Assembly: GCA_021831125.1 (NCBI GenBank)
Contig: JAKBNI010000012.1
Coordinates: 1 to 37,656 of the forward strand
Length of the DNA stretch: 37,656 nt
From: Actinomycetes bacterium
Lineage (GTDB): Bacteria; Actinomycetota; Acidimicrobiia; Acidimicrobiales; RAAP-2
Direction of reading: 5' to 3'
Shown here: positions 17,614 through 26,649 of the stretch, piece after piece
Numbering within the stretch: the stretch's first letter is position 1
How the letters are laid out: each line of letters starts with the position of its first letter
Program-made: the position numbers and the translations under genes
The notes under the pieces: generated by a model
The model's database searches: none
Told to the model about the DNA's origin: nothing
What the model saw: the letters and a program-made list of their open reading frames with translations, nothing else

Positions 17614-18078
17614 TCAGTCGAGGGGAGCGAGGCCGAGGGCCGCCAGCGCGGCCGTGGCGAGCGAGTGGCCCCCGCCGAGGCGTACGACGTCGCGCCCGGT
17701 CCCGTCGCGGGTGATCACCGCGACGTCGCCGCAGCCCTGGGGGTCGGCGACCACCACGGCGTAGGGGTGGTCGGCGCCGCCCCGGAAGAAGAGGAGCACC
17801 ACGCGCGCCCCCATGTCGACCGGGCAGTTCGTCACGCCGGTCGGGGCGGCGGGCAGGGCGTCCACGCCCTCGATGAGCCGCTCGATGAGGGACCGGTCCG
17901 ACGTGCTCGAGGCCGTGTAGCGAGGGGCGGTGGCGTCCAGTCCCCGGTCCACCCGCACGACCAGCCGCGCCGCGCCGCTCGCCACCGGCGCTCCCGCGGC
18001 CCCGGCCACCGTGGCGGTCGGGGCCAGCGCCAGGCCGAGGGCGAAGCCCATCGCGACCCACGCGCGTCGTGTCCTCAT
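17614..18078 (-). CDS. small secreted protein of unknown function
   Basis: The 154-residue product has a signal peptide (MRTRRAW, then a hydrophobic stretch to about residue 27 ending in VAGAAG). The mature part has alternating strands and helices, a basic, Leu-rich helix (SLIERLIEGVDALP), and two cysteines (NCPVDMG and PQGCGD) that could form a disulfide after export. I do not recognise a family. GAGGGG lies just before the ATG. It is convergent with tadA and lies 46 bp downstream of the SDR gene on the same strand, so it could be the last gene of a pump-SDR-secreted protein unit. Confidence 0.72.
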   Translation of the reverse strand: MRTRRAWVAMGFALGLALAPTATVAGAAGAPVASGAARLVVRVDRGLDATAPRYTASSTSDRSLIERLIEGVDALPAAPTGVTNCPVDMGARVVLLFFRGGADHPYAVVVADPQGCGDVAVITRDGTGRDVVRLGGGHSLATAALAALGLAPLD

Positions 18079-18124
18079 ATCCCCTCAGTGTCCCACCGCG
18101 ACCGGTCCTGACACCGGTCACCGC

Positions 18125-18883
18125 CTAGATGGTCGACCAGCCGCCGTCGACGGGCAGGACCACGCCGTTCACGTCGGACGACTCGTCCGAGAGCAGCCAG
18201 GTGATCGCCGCGGCCAGCTGGTCGGGGGTGGCGACCGGGGTGAGGTCGGTCGTGAGGTAGGGCATCACCCGCTCGCGTCCCCAGTCCGAGGTGAAGGTCG
18301 CGTCGATGTTGGTCATGACCCCGCCCGGGGCCACGGCGTTGGCCCGCACGCCCTTGGGCGCGTAGAAGAAGGCGGTCGAGCGGGTGAGCCCGACCACGGC
18401 GTGCTTGCTCGCGGTGTAGGCCACCCCGGCGGCCGACCCGCGCAGGCTGGCCTCGGAGGCGACGTTCACGATCGCGCCGCGCCCGGCGGCGAGCATCCCG
18501 GGCAGGACCGCCCGGGTGAGGCGCATCATCGAGTCGAGGTTCACCGCGAAGACGTGGGACCAGTGCTCGTCGGTGACCTCGGCCGGCGGCACGAAGCCGT
18601 CCATGATGCCCGCGACGTTGGCCAGCCCGTCGACGGGTCCCGCGGCGGCCGCGACGACCCTGTCGACGTCGCCCGCGACCGACAGGTCCGCGACCACACT
18701 CACCAGGGGGTCGCCCCGGTGGCGCCCGTCGAGGTCCCCGAGACGGGTGGCCGAGACGTCGGCCGCGACGACCGCGGCGCCCTCGGCGAGGAGGCGCTCG
18801 GCCGTGGCGAGCCCGATGCCCGACCCCGCGCCGGTGACGATCACGCGGCGTCCCTCGAAACGTCGTGACGCGCTCGACGCCAT
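18125..18883 (-). CDS. short-chain dehydrogenase/reductase (SDR)
   Basis: The 252-residue protein is a classical SDR: TGAGSGIG (17-24) for the cofactor, a conserved Asp at ADVS (about 42), NVAG (89-92), Asn115, Ser143, Tyr156 and Lys160 in YTASK, and a C-terminal LPVDGGWS. The acidic residue after the second strand favours NAD(H) over NADP(H). It oxidises or reduces a hydroxyl or keto group; the substrate is unknown. GAGGAGG precedes the ATG and TAGCGT lies further upstream as a possible -10 box. It follows a DHA2 pump gene by 67 bp, an arrangement repeated at 30063-32564. Confidence 0.93.
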   Translation of the reverse strand: MASSASRRFEGRRVIVTGAGSGIGLATAERLLAEGAAVVAADVSATRLGDLDGRHRGDPLVSVVADLSVAGDVDRVVAAAAGPVDGLANVAGIMDGFVPPAEVTDEHWSHVFAVNLDSMMRLTRAVLPGMLAAGRGAIVNVASEASLRGSAAGVAYTASKHAVVGLTRSTAFFYAPKGVRANAVAPGGVMTNIDATFTSDWGRERVMPYLTTDLTPVATPDQLAAAITWLLSDESSDVNGVVLPVDGGWSTI

Positions 18884-18950
18884 GGGGACCTCCTCTCGGG
18901 TCCGACGCTAGGGACACCGCGCTGACGGGCGGTAGGGACGTTCGCCCCGA

Positions 18951-20423
18951 TCACTCGAGCGGGGCCAGCTCCTCGAGCGCGGCGGCGTCGACCGCGCGAA
19001 TCCTCGGGAGGGTCCAGGCGGCGACGAAGGCCACCAGGGCGATCGCCCCGCTGGTGTGCATCGCGGCCTGGAAGGCGGGCACGGGGTCGAGGTAGGGAGC
19101 GGCCCCGGCCACCGGGTGGGCGACCTCGTGGCGAAGCGTCGTCGTGGCCACGCTCACCAGCACCGCGAGCCCGAGCGACCCGCCGATCTGTTGGGCGGTG
19201 TTGAGGAGCCCCGCGGCGAGGCCGGCGCGGTCGTGGCCGACGCTCGCCACGGCGTTGAGCATGAGCGGCACGAAGAGCAGGCCCATGCCCGCTCCCATGA
19301 GACAGAGGGCCGCGAAGGCGACGGGGTACCCCGAGCCCTCGTGCAGGGTGCCCGCGGTGAACTGCGCGCCCGCGACGAGCAGCGGGCCGAGGATGAGGAA
19401 GGGCTTCACTCCGACGCGCCCGACGAGTCGCGAGACGAGCTGGCTCGTGCTCGCCACCAGGATCGGCACCGGCAGGTAGGCGACACCGGCGAGCACCGGC
19501 GAGTAGTGGAGGACGTTCTGGAAGAACTGGGTGAGGAAGTAGATCATGGCCAGCATCACGCCGCCGATGAGGACCATGATGACGTAGCCGACGGCCCGGC
19601 CGTGGTGGGCGAGGAAGTCGAGGGGCACCAGCGCCGCGGCGCTGCGCCGCTCGACGACGACGAAGCCGACGAGCACGACGGCCGCCACCACGAAGGCGAC
19701 GACCGTGCTCGGGTGGGCCCACCCGGCCTCGGGCCCACGCACCAGGCCGTAGACGAGCGCCGACACCGAGACCGTGATCAAGAGGGCTCCGGGCAGGTCG
19801 AGACGGCCCCGGCCGGCCGCGCCCCGTGGCAGCGAGAGCGGGGCGAGGAGGAGGAGCAGCGCCCCGATCGGCACGTTCACGAAGAAGACCCATCGCCAGG
19901 AGGCGTAGTCGGTGAGGATGCCCCCGAGCACCAGCCCGGTGGCGCCGCCGGCGGCCGTCATCGCCGCGAAGACGGCCATCGCGCGGTGGCGCGCGGGGCC
20001 CTCGGGGAAGGTGGTGACCACGAGCGAGAGCGCCGTCGGCGAGGCGATCGCCGCCCCGAGCCCCTGGACGACGCGCGCAGCGATCAACAGCGTCGGGTTG
20101 CCGGCGAGACCGCCCGCGAGCGACGAGACGGCGAAGAGGCCCACCCCGATCATGAGCATCCGCCGGCGCCGCAGCAGGTCCCCCAGGCGCCCGCCGAGCA
20201 GCAGGAAGCCCCCGAAGGTGAGGACGTAGGCGTCGATGACCCACGCGAGGCCCGACGTGGAGAAGCCCAGCGAGCGCTGCAGGGTGGGCAGGGCGATGTT
20301 CACGATCGTGATGTCGAGCATCACCATGAGCTGTGCGAGGGCGATGGTGACCAGGGCGGCGCCGGGGTGGGCCACACGGGGCTCTCGCGGAAGAGGCGCT
20401 GCGGTCACGTCGGTCGGTTCCAC
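18951..20423 (-). CDS. DHA2-family MFS exporter
   Basis: The 490-residue protein has 14 predicted membrane segments and DHA2 motifs: LMVMLDITIVNIALPTLQ in helix 1, GDLLRRRRM as motif A, and AAGGATGLVLGGIL as motif C, then SWRWVFFVNVPIG. It is close in motif content to the pump at 6586 and more distant from that at 30945. It should export an unidentified small molecule with protons. The start is GTG 20423, eight bases after TAGGCT on the minus strand (20432-20437) with no ribosome binding site. No regulator gene adjoins it; an SDR gene follows by 67 bp, and the GH18-like gene lies 36 bp upstream. Confidence 0.93.
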   Translation of the reverse strand: MEPTDVTAAPLPREPRVAHPGAALVTIALAQLMVMLDITIVNIALPTLQRSLGFSTSGLAWVIDAYVLTFGGFLLLGGRLGDLLRRRRMLMIGVGLFAVSSLAGGLAGNPTLLIAARVVQGLGAAIASPTALSLVVTTFPEGPARHRAMAVFAAMTAAGGATGLVLGGILTDYASWRWVFFVNVPIGALLLLLAPLSLPRGAAGRGRLDLPGALLITVSVSALVYGLVRGPEAGWAHPSTVVAFVVAAVVLVGFVVVERRSAAALVPLDFLAHHGRAVGYVIMVLIGGVMLAMIYFLTQFFQNVLHYSPVLAGVAYLPVPILVASTSQLVSRLVGRVGVKPFLILGPLLVAGAQFTAGTLHEGSGYPVAFAALCLMGAGMGLLFVPLMLNAVASVGHDRAGLAAGLLNTAQQIGGSLGLAVLVSVATTTLRHEVAHPVAGAAPYLDPVPAFQAAMHTSGAIALVAFVAAWTLPRIRAVDAAALEELAPLE

Positions 20424-20459
20424 TCTTGGCGAGCCTAGGGCCGCCCGCCGGGGAGTCGG

Positions 20460-21998
20460 CTAGCTCGTCGGCTCGCCGGGAAGGGTGAACAGCGCGCGCC
20501 AGGGCGAGGCCGCGGCGTCGACCAACGCGGTCGACGGTCGGGCGCCCACGTTGTACCACTTGGCCTGGTACGGCTCGCCCCGGTAGAGCACGCGGTCGCC
20601 GCCGGCGTACGTGCCCGACGCGCTCCACTCGGGGTAGGTCCCCGCGGAGAGCGTCGTCGTGGTGGTGGGGTGGTCGCCGACGAGCACCGGCCCGAGCAGG
20701 ATCCACGGGGAGGTCCACGGGTCTGTGGTCGCGGCCGGGTCGGTGCCGGAGTTGTACCAGCGGGCCTCGTACACGTAGCCCGCGCGCACCACCTTGTAGC
20801 CCTGCACGTAGGTGGCGAGGGGCTGCCACAGCGGGTAGGGGGCGTCCGCGGGGTTGGTGTCGAGCGCGAGGGGCCTGCCCGACACGGCCGTGGCCGAGGA
20901 CATGGTCCCGCTGAGCCGGTCGAAGACCTTGCTGAAGGCGAAGGCGCCCTGGGTGACCCCGCTGCAGCTCGTGGCGAGGACCCCGTTCTCGACCGCCGCG
21001 CTCGTCCCGCACGGCCCGTCGCGGTTGAGCGACCAGATGGAGAGCCGGGCGAGGTGGTTCGCCCTCGCGAAGTCGGCCACCCGGCGGGCGTCGGCCAGCG
21101 AGACGGACTCGCCCGGCGAGTCGTTCTGGCCGATCATCACGGTGACGCCGAGGTGGGCCCACAGGTTGGCGCCCCGCAGGCCGTCGCCGTACTGGTTGGC
21201 GAGCTTCTGGAGCTGGGCCGCGGTGTCGGTCGCCGTGGTCTCGATCGCGGTCGCCATGTCGGCGACGGGCTGTCCGTAGTTCATGGCCATGACGTTGACC
21301 CCGGCGAGGGGCACGTGGTGCGAGAGGAGCGACGCGACCTGGGCGAGCGACGCGGTGCCCAGCCCCTCGAGTGAGCCGGGAAGGGTGAGCCAGACGTGGG
21401 CGTGCGCGAGGGGCCCGCCCTTGGCGGTGTCGGTCGCGAGCGCGGTGGCCCGACGCTGCGTGGCGGCGCCGTCGCTCAGGGCGGATCCCTCGACGTCGAA
21501 GTCGAGCGTCGAGACGTGGTAGTGGCGGGCCACCGCGGCGTAGTCGCCCGCCAAGGCCGTGACGTCGGTGCAGGCGCTCGCGAGCGGGGTGTGGGCCTGG
21601 CCCCCGAACGACACGGCCACGCTCGCCCCCGTGGACTCGAACTGGGTGATGCGCAGGCGCAGGTCGAGCGTCTGGTCGGCCTGGCCGAGGGTGTAGTAGC
21701 CGCCCCAGCTGGGCTGGCAGGGGTTGGAGGGCGAGGCGACGACGAAGCCGAGGACCGCCTGGCGAGCGGGGTCCATCGCGGCGACCTGGAAGTTGTCGAC
21801 CGGCGTCGCGGTGACGTCGACGTAGGGGGCGAAGAAGGTCGCGCGCGTCTCGGCCGCCGAGGTCAGGTTGGCGCGCACGACGAGCGGAACGCCGTAGGCG
21901 ACGGCGCCGACGAGCATCAGCGCGACGAGCACGCGCCAGGGCGAGAGGCGTCGGCGCGACCTCGGGGCCGGGGTGGTGGGGGAGGGGATCGCTGACAT
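20460..21998 (-). CDS. exported GH18-like chitinase with two chitin-binding-type modules
   Basis: The 512-residue protein has a basic N terminus and a signal or anchor helix (about 22-43). Residues 50-370 form a chitinase-like barrel: SFGG (130-133) and the catalytic line LDFDVEG with Asp166, Asp168 and Glu170 match DxDxE of GH18, and NVMAMNYG near 236 gives the expected Tyr. Two C-terminal modules (about 393-440 and 456-505) share Tyr-Pro-x-Trp and a YxAxWYNxG motif and resemble CBM5/12 chitin-binding domains. It is predicted to cut or bind chitin-like beta-1,4 glycans outside the cell. It is divergent from a membrane polysaccharide synthase, which suggests a shared glycan. Whether it is free or membrane-tethered is unclear. 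Confidence 0.88.
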   Translation of the reverse strand: MSAIPSPTTPAPRSRRRLSPWRVLVALMLVGAVAYGVPLVVRANLTSAAETRATFFAPYVDVTATPVDNFQVAAMDPARQAVLGFVVASPSNPCQPSWGGYYTLGQADQTLDLRLRITQFESTGASVAVSFGGQAHTPLASACTDVTALAGDYAAVARHYHVSTLDFDVEGSALSDGAATQRRATALATDTAKGGPLAHAHVWLTLPGSLEGLGTASLAQVASLLSHHVPLAGVNVMAMNYGQPVADMATAIETTATDTAAQLQKLANQYGDGLRGANLWAHLGVTVMIGQNDSPGESVSLADARRVADFARANHLARLSIWSLNRDGPCGTSAAVENGVLATSCSGVTQGAFAFSKVFDRLSGTMSSATAVSGRPLALDTNPADAPYPLWQPLATYVQGYKVVRAGYVYEARWYNSGTDPAATTDPWTSPWILLGPVLVGDHPTTTTTLSAGTYPEWSASGTYAGGDRVLYRGEPYQAKWYNVGARPSTALVDAAASPWRALFTLPGEPTS

Positions 21999-22188
21999 GT
22001 CCGATGAAGTCCGCTTCGTGTGAGGGCCGCCTCACGGTAGTGGTGGGCGACGCCGTGACACAAGCGGCCGGCCGCAAGATGTCCGTGAATTGTGAGTGAT
22101 GTGCGCGCGACGTGACATCGAGCGCGACGCGACCCAACATGAGCACAACTCTTCCGCCAAAGTCCGCAGAGGCACCTATTCTCGGCCG
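21999..22188. promoter_or_regulatory. divergent promoter region of the GH18-like and GT2 genes
   Basis: TATTCT at 22177-22182 is followed by six bases and the GT2 ATG, a leaderless arrangement. Within the gap lie GTGAGG-N4-CCTCAC (22020-22035), the perfect palindrome CGGCCGGCCG (22065-22074) bracketed by GACA and TGTC, and GATGT-N12-ACATC (22098-22119). Any of these could be an operator; none matches a regulator site I know. Confidence 0.4.
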
Positions 22189-24483
22189 ATGCCCGCAACG
22201 CAGACCCACGCCTCTCGACGTCGTGGCCGCTTCTACCGCGACCCCCTGGTCCCGTTCCCCCGTCGGGTGTCGGAACGCCGGATGGGCACCGGCCGGGCGG
22301 CGATCGTCGTGACGGCGGTGGCGTGGATCGCGTACCTCGTGGTCTGGGTCGACCGGCAGTTCCTCGAGCACAACGGCGTGACCCCGTTCGGCCACCTCGC
22401 CGCCGAGTCCTACCTCGCGATGGTGACCCTTCTCACCATCTCGTCCATGGCGTACCTGATCTCGCGCCAGGGCTACTTCTACCGCGCCCGGGCGCACCGG
22501 CGCACGCCCCGGGCGTTGCTCGACGACTTCTACGACCGGTCGAGCCCCCGGGTCAGCGTGCTCGTCCCCTCGTACCGCGAGGAGGCCCACGTGGTCAAAG
22601 CGACGCTGCTCTCCGCGGCGTTGCAGCGCGTCGCGGGACTCGACGTCGTCCTGCTCATCGACGATCCGCCCCTGGCGCCCTCGGAGAAGGAGGCGTCGCT
22701 CCTCGCCGGTGCGCGGGCACTGCCCGGCGAGGTCCAGGCGATCCTCGACGAGCCCGCCCGGCGCTTTGGCGCCCAGTACGCCGCCTTCGTCGAGCGCGAG
22801 GCGCGCGACGAGGACCTGACCCTCTCGGACATGGGCTCCCTCGCCGACTGCATGGAGGGTGCGGCGCGGTGGCTCCAGGCCTTCGCCGACGACTACCCCG
22901 TGGTGGACCACGTGGACGTCTTCTTGTGCGAGTTCGTGCTCAAGAGCGTCGCGGCCAGCCTCCTCGTGGACGCCACCGCCCTACGCGCCGCGCGCGAGAA
23001 CGGAGTCGTCCTGAGCGCCACGCGGATGGCCCACTTCTACCGCCGGGTGTGGGCGACCTTCGACGTGCGGCTTACCAGCTTCGAGCGCAAGGCCTACGCC
23101 TCGCTGTCGCACGAGCCCAACAAGGCGAGCAACCTCAACTCCTACATCGGCCTCATGGGTCGCAGTTTCATCGACGTCGGGACCGAGGTGGGCCGCCTCC
23201 TGGTCCCCGCCGAGCCCACCGAGGCCGACCTGTCGGTTGACGACCCCGACTACGTCGTCACCCTCGACGCCGACTCGCTGCTCCTGCCGGAGTACCTCGA
23301 GCGACTCGTCTTCCAGATGGAGCAGCCCCACCACGCCCGGGTCGCCGTGATCCAGACGCCCTACAGCGCGTACCCCAACCCGGAGTCGCGGCTCGAGCGC
23401 ATCGCGGGTGCGACGACCGACCTCCAGCATCTCCTGCACCAGGGTCTGGGCCACTACGACGCCGAGTTCTGGGTCGGGGCGAACGCGGTGATCCGCAAGA
23501 AGGCCCTCGACGCGATCGAGCGCGTGGAGCACCTGGGCAACTGGGAGGTCCGAAGCTACATCAGCGACCGGACGGTGATCGAGGACACCGAGTCGACCAT
23601 CGACCTGCGCGTGCGTGACTGGGCCGTGGAGAACTACCCCGAGCGACTGGCCTACAGCGCCACCCCGCCCGACTTCGGCTCCCTGTGCATCCAGCGTCGC
23701 CGGTGGGCCACGGGGGGACTGGTCATCCTGCCGTCGCTCTGGGCGCTCGTGCGCGCGCGCCGTCGTCGCCTCCAACAGACGCGCGTGGAGGAGCTGTTCC
23801 TGCGCGCCAACTACCTGTCGTCGATCGCCTGGACGTCGCTGTCGCTGATCGCGATCCTCACGCTGCCCTACAGCCAGCTCCTCCTCACTCCGGTGCTGGT
23901 GGCGATCGTGGCCCCCTACTTCCTCGCCATGGCGTCGGACCTGCGCTACTGCGGCTACCGCCGTCGCGACGTGGTGTGGATCTACGCGCTGAACCTCCTA
24001 CTGCTCGCCGTGAACATCACCGGGACGATCGCCTCGCTGATCCAGCTGCTCACCGGCGGCAAGGGGACCTTCGTGCGCACCCCCAAGGTCCGTAACCGGA
24101 CCCGCACGGCGCTGTGGTTCGCCCTCGTGCCCTACCTCCTGATGGGCCTCGTCGCCCTCATCGTCACCGTCGACGTCCAGAGGCACCACTGGCTCAACGC
24201 GACCTTCGTCGGGCTGAACGGGCTGTGCCTGCTCCTCGGGGTGGTCTTCTTGATGGGCGTGGTCGGCTCCCTCTCGGACATCGTCTACCAGGCCTTCCAG
24301 ATGCTCTACCGCTACGAGCCCGAGGTCGTCGACGTCGGCCCGACCCCCGAGACCGTCCTCGCCAATCCGGCGGTCGCGGACTGGTCGAGCGTCCTGCAGC
24401 CGGCCCTGATCGAGCGCCGGTCGTCCCAGCGTACGAGCGGCGACCCGGGGGCCCCGGGGCTGCCCGCGACGAGCGAGGGCTGA
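22189..24483 (+). CDS. membrane-bound family 2 glycosyltransferase (cellulose-synthase-like)
   Basis: The 764-residue protein has two membrane helices near 37-55 and 73-91, a large cytosolic GT2 domain and about five helices after residue 530. Processive GT2 motifs are present: VSVLVPSYRE (122-131), Asp158-Asp159 in LIDDPP, TLDADS near 360, IEDTE near 465 (the TED equivalent) and QRRRW at 502-506. About 200 residues separate the first Asp pair from DxD, much more than in BcsA, so there is a large helical insertion. No PilZ domain is seen. It probably polymerises and exports a beta-linked glycan. The start at 22189 fits TATTCT six bases upstream; a frame extending to 22096 looks non-coding. 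The divergent neighbour is a chitinase-like protein. Confidence 0.9.
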   Translation: MPATQTHASRRRGRFYRDPLVPFPRRVSERRMGTGRAAIVVTAVAWIAYLVVWVDRQFLEHNGVTPFGHLAAESYLAMVTLLTISSMAYLISRQGYFYRARAHRRTPRALLDDFYDRSSPRVSVLVPSYREEAHVVKATLLSAALQRVAGLDVVLLIDDPPLAPSEKEASLLAGARALPGEVQAILDEPARRFGAQYAAFVEREARDEDLTLSDMGSLADCMEGAARWLQAFADDYPVVDHVDVFLCEFVLKSVAASLLVDATALRAARENGVVLSATRMAHFYRRVWATFDVRLTSFERKAYASLSHEPNKASNLNSYIGLMGRSFIDVGTEVGRLLVPAEPTEADLSVDDPDYVVTLDADSLLLPEYLERLVFQMEQPHHARVAVIQTPYSAYPNPESRLERIAGATTDLQHLLHQGLGHYDAEFWVGANAVIRKKALDAIERVEHLGNWEVRSYISDRTVIEDTESTIDLRVRDWAVENYPERLAYSATPPDFGSLCIQRRRWATGGLVILPSLWALVRARRRRLQQTRVEELFLRANYLSSIAWTSLSLIAILTLPYSQLLLTPVLVAIVAPYFLAMASDLRYCGYRRRDVVWIYALNLLLLAVNITGTIASLIQLLTGGKGTFVRTPKVRNRTRTALWFALVPYLLMGLVALIVTVDVQRHHWLNATFVGLNGLCLLLGVVFLMGVVGSLSDIVYQAFQMLYRYEPEVVDVGPTPETVLANPAVADWSSVLQPALIERRSSQRTSGDPGAPGLPATSEG

Positions 24484-24614
24484 GCCGACCGCGACCCCTC
24501 GGGCGCGTCGGGCTCCGCGCCGGGACCGGTCGAGCCCCCCGCGGGTGACCTAGGTCCCGTGACGGCGCGTGCGCGGGATCGGACAATTGGCTCGGGGACG
24601 AGCCGGAGGTCGAG

Positions 24615-25568
24615 ATGGCGGTGCGGGCGCCGGAGGAGTCGTGGGACCTCGAGGGCCACCTCGAGGCGTGGGTGCGCGAGGGGATCCTCGACGAGGAGCA
24701 GGCGCGACGCATCCTGGCGCGCGAGGCGCTCCCCGCCCCCGCCCCGCCTCGCCTGAGCGTCGGCGCGGAGCTGGCGGCGTACCTCGGGGTGGTCCTGGTG
24801 GTGGCCGGGGCCGGCGTCGTCACGAACCGGGTCTGGGGAGACATCGGTGTCGGGGGGCGCGTCGCGATCGGACTTCTCTCGGCGACGCTCGGCTTCGTCG
24901 GCGGGTGGCTGCTCTCGAGGGTGGGAGAGTCCGGCACCTCCCGTCTGGCGAGCTTCCTATGGCTCTGCGGCACGGCGGGCTCCGCCATGGTGACCGCCGT
25001 CCTCGTCGATCGCCTCGACCACGGTCGGGCCTGGCCGACGGTGCTGACGGTGGGAGCGGTGGTCGCGGCGGTCTCGCTCGGGTTGTGGCGCAACCGGGAG
25101 CGTCCTCTGCAGTTCGTCAGTGCCGTCGCGGGGGTCGTGATGGTCGTCGCCGGCGCGCTCAACGGCACCGGATGGGCCGTGCACCCCGTCGCGGCGGGGA
25201 CCGTGGTCTGGGCCGCGTCGGTCGCCCTCGCCGTCGGCGGGGCGACGGTCCTGCGGCCGGGGGTCGTCGCCGTCGTCCTCGCCCAGCTCGGCGCGACCTT
25301 CGGGGCGCTCCTCGTCACACCCGACCAGCACGCCCTTGGCCTGACCCTCGGGCTCGTCGCGGGCGCGGCGGGCCTCGGCTACGGCGTCGGGCGCCGCGAG
25401 CCCCCCGTCGTCGTGGTCGGGGTGCTCGCGTTCTTCTCGATGACCGTCCGTCTGCTCGGGCTCTACCTGCGCGGGCCGGCCGCGGCGCTGGTCTCGGTCC
25501 TGCTGGGAGTGGCCCTCGTCTCGGTGGCGCTGTGGCGGACCTGGGGCCGGCGCGCCCGGCCACACTGA
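24615..25568 (+). CDS. DUF2157 membrane protein
   Basis: The 317-residue product has the DUF2157 N-terminal signature, in which a short amphipathic stretch VREGILDEEQARRILARE precedes the membrane part, followed by about ten hydrophobic helices rich in Val, Ala and Gly. The family has no established function. GGAGG lies five bases before the ATG. It follows the GT2 gene by 131 bp on the same strand and could be read from the same promoter, but the gap contains no clear signal either way. Confidence 0.88.
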   Translation: MAVRAPEESWDLEGHLEAWVREGILDEEQARRILAREALPAPAPPRLSVGAELAAYLGVVLVVAGAGVVTNRVWGDIGVGGRVAIGLLSATLGFVGGWLLSRVGESGTSRLASFLWLCGTAGSAMVTAVLVDRLDHGRAWPTVLTVGAVVAAVSLGLWRNRERPLQFVSAVAGVVMVVAGALNGTGWAVHPVAAGTVVWAASVALAVGGATVLRPGVVAVVLAQLGATFGALLVTPDQHALGLTLGLVAGAAGLGYGVGRREPPVVVVGVLAFFSMTVRLLGLYLRGPAAALVSVLLGVALVSVALWRTWGRRARPH

Positions 25569-25704
25569 TTCGTCGGTGACCTCCGCCGACGCGCGACTCG
25601 TCGCGTCGGCGCCGGCGCGGGGCCCCTGCGCCTCGAGACCGATGCGCTCGTCCGGACCGACGCCACGTGCTCGTCATCGCGCGTGTCTCAGTTCCACGCG
25701 ACGA

Positions 25705-25743
25705 GGCCCGCGGACCGCCCTCACCGAGGACGGCCCGCGGGCC
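25705..25743 (-). terminator. hairpin after the ferritin-like gene
   Basis: GGCCCGCGG (25705-25713) pairs with CCGCGGGCC (25735-25743), and further partial pairing continues inward. It lies 8 bases past the stop of the minus-strand ferritin-like gene and may also stop the convergent DUF2157 transcript. The rest of 25569-25704 shows no gene. Confidence 0.55.
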
Positions 25744-25751
25744 CCGTGCGG

Positions 25752-26510
25752 TCAGCTGCAGCGCAAGAACGCGGGCAGGTGACCGTACTGCTCGGCGTCG
25801 AGCAGGTGGTTGAACGCCAGGGTCACGTCGGGGTACGCCTTGACCAGGGCGACGTCCTTCGTGTACATCGCGATCAGCCCCGTCTCGACCGTGACCCCGA
25901 GCTGGCAGGCCGCCACGCGCGTCGTCGGCGAGGCCGCGCCGGTCGACGTGGCCGGCGGCACGGCGACGCCGTGGGCGCTCATGAGGGCGCTGAGCGTGGC
26001 GACGTGCTGCTGCTCACTGGGGGCGATGTTCGAGAACGGTGGGATCGCCCCGAGCTTCGCGAGGACGTTCTGGTAGGTCGCCAGCGCGTAGCGCTCCTGG
26101 CCGATCGCCTCGGTGAGGGCCGTGGTCAGGCTGGCGCTCGGTGGCGTGGCCGAGGTCGTCGTCGTGGTCGGCGCGACGGTGCGCAGCATCACCCGCAGCG
26201 CGACGCGCCACCGGGCGCGGAAGACGCCGGTCGTGGTGATGCTCTGGCCGGCGCGCAGCGCGCGGAACGTCGCGGTCTGGGCGTTCAGGGTGAAGCGCGT
26301 CTGGGCCGTCCAGAAGACCGGGTAGCGCACCGCGCCGACGAGGACGGTGAACTGGTGACCCGGGACGGTGACCGAGGTCACGGTCCCGGTCATCGTGAAC
26401 GTCTTCGCCGGCGGTCCGCCGGCCGAGGCCGCGCCCTCGCCCGCCACCGTCACCGCCGAGGCGATCAGGGCGAACGTCAGGACGATCGCTGTCGTTAGTC
26501 GTCGGGTCAT
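25752..26510 (-). CDS. secreted DUF2202-type ferritin-like protein with N-terminal beta domain
   Basis: The 252-residue protein has a signal peptide (about 1-30), a small beta-rich domain (36-110; TGTVTSVTVPGHQFTVLVG, OB-like in appearance), a Thr linker, and a C-terminal four-helix bundle typical of DUF2202. Candidate metal ligands are Glu139 in GQERYAL, Glu166 and His169 in SEQQH, Glu209 in TVETGL, and Glu240 and His244 in AEQYGH. Cys202 and Cys251 could pair outside the cell. The domain is ferritin-like, so a di-iron role is possible but unproven for this family. AGGAGG precedes the ATG. TAGCGT (minus, 26539-26544) is the likely -10 box, part of a mirror-image promoter pair with the 26687 gene. 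Confidence 0.86.
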   Translation of the reverse strand: MTRRLTTAIVLTFALIASAVTVAGEGAASAGGPPAKTFTMTGTVTSVTVPGHQFTVLVGAVRYPVFWTAQTRFTLNAQTATFRALRAGQSITTTGVFRARWRVALRVMLRTVAPTTTTTSATPPSASLTTALTEAIGQERYALATYQNVLAKLGAIPPFSNIAPSEQQHVATLSALMSAHGVAVPPATSTGAASPTTRVAACQLGVTVETGLIAMYTKDVALVKAYPDVTLAFNHLLDAEQYGHLPAFLRCS

Positions 26511-26537
26511 CGAGACCTCCTACTCGCTGTCGACCTC

Positions 26538-26649
26538 GACGCTACGGAGGCGCACGGCGGGTCCCTCGGGTCGAACGTCACAACGACGACGCGCGCGGTC
26601 GAGATGTGACGTTGCTCCCTGTAGCGGTGAAGGGCCCGTCCGTAGCGTC
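26538..26649. promoter_or_regulatory. mirror-image divergent promoters with shared upstream motif
   Basis: Read outward on each strand, both promoters have TGTGACGTT, then 25 bases, then the 11-mer TCCGTAGCGTC containing the -10 box TAGCGT. Minus-strand copy: 26574-26582 and 26538-26548. Plus-strand copy: 26605-26613 and 26639-26649. Both inverted pairs share one centre (26593.5). The motif centres are 31 bp apart, about three helical turns. The positions suit an activator or dual regulator serving both genes. Confidence 0.7.

Noticed and set aside
22096-22188. Upstream extension of the GT2 gene to ATG 22096
   Set aside because: The extra residues look non-coding, there is no ribosome binding site, and the leaderless -10 box fits the ATG at 22189.
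18841-22911. 1356-codon minus-strand frame
   Set aside because: It overlaps the SDR, pump, GH18-like and GT2 genes in other frames and is low-complexity Arg/Gly/Ala.
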